Source of the DNA: Paraglomus occultum
Taxonomy: Eukaryota; Glomeromycota; Glomeromycetes; Paraglomerales; Paraglomeraceae
NCBI GenBank assembly: GCA_910592205.1
Contig: CAJVPJ010001343.1
Span: 1-10,388, forward strand
Length of the DNA stretch: 10,388 bases
Direction of reading: 5' to 3'
In this document: positions 9,098-10,388 of the stretch, in pieces
Position numbering within the stretch: position 1 is the stretch's first letter
How the letters are laid out: each line of letters begins with the position of its first letter
Translations under genes and position numbers: made by a program
The notes under the pieces: generated by a model
The model's input: only the letters and a program-made list of their open reading frames with translations
What the model was told of the DNA's origin: nothing
Database searches by the model: none

Positions 9098-9439
9098 TGC
9101 ATTTTTTCATTTTTATAGTTTGTAAAAGTTCAAATTTTAATACTATATAAATAAAATAATAATATACATATAAAAGTTACGTTAACTCATATACAAAATT
9201 AACTCATGCTACACTACACTTTCGTACCATAAACGAAGTATTACACTTTTTTAAAAACCATCACCAATTTATACTTGAAACAATGACCTTCCTCCTCCAA
9301 TATTTCCAGATTGCGAGAAATCTACTTCGCTTTAGACATGCCCTAATTCCATCTAAAAATTTGTTCATGTGCATTGCGCAGCAGGTTTTTTGCTACTCTA
9401 GTTATTATTATAACGGTGAATAAAATTTGACATATTGGT

Positions 9440-9445
9440 CACGTG
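9440..9445. promoter_or_regulatory. CACGTG E-box-like palindrome
   Basis: Perfect CACGTG inside GGTCACGTGG, about 55 bp upstream of a TATA-like element and 360 bp before the ATG at 9803. It may belong to the promoter of the right-edge gene. Confidence 0.3.
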
Positions 9446-9498
9446 GTTCTTGATAATAATAGGTCGGTCTACCATGCCCAGCTGTGTATATAGAAACA

Positions 9499-9506
9499 TA
9501 TAAAAG
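9499..9506 (+). promoter_or_regulatory. Candidate TATA box of the right-edge gene
   Basis: TATAAAAG is an excellent TATA match, 297 bp before the ATG at 9803. The long leader this implies makes the link tentative. Confidence 0.35.
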
Positions 9507-9601
9507 AATTGTTTTCGAGACGGTATATTCATGTGTCTAATATACTGTATCTGACATACGCAATGACGATAAATGTGAACACGTGAACTGCAGATCCATA
9601 T

Positions 9602-9618
9602 ATACAGTATTACTGTAT
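9602..9618. repeat. 17-bp palindrome centred on TACAGTA-T-TACTGTA
   Basis: Eight-base perfect arms flank one T. Part of it, ATATACAGTATTA, recurs exactly at 10246-10258, and TATACTGTAT occurs near 9541-9550. It could be a protein-binding site or repeat fragment. Confidence 0.5.
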
Positions 9619-9802
9619 TGACTTGCATCTATCCTATAAAGTGCAAAGTGTCTCATGTACCGGTGACTGTATGAAAATGACCAACTCAAGATTTCCCATT
9701 GTTGAATTGATTGCTGTAATGTTTGTATTGTTTACTCAAATAGCTTAGCTAAACTCAGAAATACCCGACAATATTGAAATACTATTATTATTATGGCTAT
9801 CA

Positions 9803-10388
9803 ATGATGTCCCATCACACCACTAATCATCAACTGTCATCGTATTTAGAACGACTTCCATTCCACCCAAAACCAAACAATTTCTACCGCACGTCAAAAAA
9901 TCTTCCTCCACATCAAAAAAACTTTCCCCCACATCAAAAAAACTTTCCCCCACATCAAAAAAACTTTCACATACTAAAATAGCCCTGCCTGCTACGCCAG
10001 AGTCAGTTCAGAGCATCAGCGAGGTGACCTTGAATGACAGATTGCGAATCTCCGACAGCACTACCCAGTCTGCGATACTAGCTCCAGTGAGTGAAGTATT
10101 GTGTCTTTTTCTCATATTGTAGAACACTAGAACCAAACTATATTCCATTTCAGATCTCGGTAATATCTGGGACATAATTAAGGACAAGGGCGTCCGTCGT
10201 AACATCAGCGGTGGCTTGCTGTGGGGGAGTCTGCGCTGGAGTCAAATATACAGTATTATGAACGCAAAAATCGGACGTGTCGAAGCGAGGATAGACGGAG
10301 TGGAGAGGAGAATGGGCAGAATAGAAGTGAAAATGGACGTATTAGATAAGAAAATGGAGAGGAGAATGGAAAATGGACGAGTTACGGT
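9803..10388 (+). CDS. Partial coiled-coil protein gene, split across two frames
   Basis: A 59-residue ORF starts MMSHHTTNHQLSSYLERL at 9803 and stops at TAG 9980-9982. The -1 frame is open across its 3' half and continues as ...LSHTKIALPATPESVQS to 10090. An intron with donor A|GTGAAG and acceptor TTTCAG (10091-10153, 63 nt) joins it to NLGNIWDIIKDKG at 10154. It then runs open to the window edge. From about residue IGRVEARIDGVERRM onward, I/V/L/M recur in strict 3-4 spacing, so a long coiled coil is expected. The -1 frame has no ATG before 10258 and a stop at 9823. The join therefore needs a -1 frameshift, an upstream exon spliced at the TTTAG ending 9848, or a disabling indel. No family recognised. 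Confidence 0.45.
9911..9970 (+). repeat. 21-bp tandem repeat, almost three copies
   Basis: Units CATCAAAAAAACTTTCCCCCA start at 9911, 9932 and 9953; the last is cut short. A degenerate 18-nt copy precedes them at 9893-9910. Unit length is seven codons, so copy-number change preserves frame: HQKNFPP in the ATG frame, TSKKLSP in the -1 frame. Confidence 0.9.
10301..10379 (+). repeat. Direct repeats inside the coiled-coil exon
   Basis: TGGAGAGGAGAATGG occurs at 10301-10315 and 10355-10369. GAAAATGGACG occurs at about 10329-10339 and 10369-10379. They encode ERRM and KMD/EN segments of the heptad pattern, consistent with growth of the coiled coil by internal duplication. Confidence 0.7.

Larger units (their letters stand above)
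8043..9500. other. A/C-skewed accessory stretch with short, broken ORFs
   Basis: The plus strand is poor in G and rich in A and C to about 9060, then AT-rich. Overlapping open frames at 8184-8546 (ATG at 8325) and 8225-8440 occupy different frames and match no known family. A frame at 8657-8770 is also unremarkable. A degraded gene or mobile element is possible, but no transposase, reverse transcriptase or terminal repeat was seen. Confidence 0.45.

Noticed and set aside
8043-9500. Transposon or retroelement
   Set aside because: I found no catalytic motif, long terminal repeat, terminal inverted repeat or target-site duplication.
9398-9628. 76-codon minus-strand frame
   Set aside because: No recognisable motif; it overlaps the palindrome and the TATA-like site of the plus-strand gene.
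1-10388. CRISPR array, prophage, bacterial operon or riboswitch
   Set aside because: Spliceosomal introns, a nuclear-type tRNA and fungal genes mark eukaryotic DNA. No spaced repeat array is present; the only array is the 21-bp tandem repeat with no spacers.

Overview
The window looks like nuclear DNA of an early-diverging, intron-rich fungus, probably Mucoromycota and possibly Glomeromycotina. The lineage is inferred. Two fungal-type genes are split by many short introns with CTAAT/CTAAC/CTGAC branch sites, a cytosolic-type tRNA-Lys is present, and spacers are AT-rich with homopolymer tracts. Nothing looks bacterial or viral.

Layout. (1) 1-401: 3' flank of the first gene, with a striking T11-A13-G18 homopolymer cluster. 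(2) 402-2611, minus strand: complete Mo25/Hym1 (Cab39-like) scaffold gene, 10 exons, 330 residues. (3) 2612-4656: about 2 kb spacer between two divergent genes, with promoter-like motifs and an A/C-rich leader next to the second gene. (4) 4657-6439, plus strand: complete Rab5/Rab22-like small GTPase, 8 exons, 208 residues, ending in a CCxx prenylation motif. Two of its seven introns are GC-AG and one exon is only 21 nt. (5) 6440-7183: 3' flank, no gene. (6) 7184-7256: tRNA-Lys(UUU) with a poly-T terminator. (7) 7271-9800: a low-complexity, AT-rich and then A/C-skewed accessory-looking stretch with only short or broken ORFs, inverted repeats and a tRNA-like fragment. (8) 9803-10388: start of a gene cut by the window edge. 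A short N-terminal ORF holds a 21-bp tandem repeat. The -1 frame then continues through one intron into a long heptad coiled coil.

Mo25 acts as a scaffold for Ste20/GC-kinase and NDR-kinase morphogenesis pathways. The Rab acts in endosomal trafficking. They share a divergent spacer, but nothing in the sequence shows co-regulation. The least ordinary signals are the two GC-AG introns in the Rab gene (one inside the P-loop) and the three in-frame A_AAA_AAC slippery heptamers that link the N-terminal ORF to the coiled-coil frame at the right edge.
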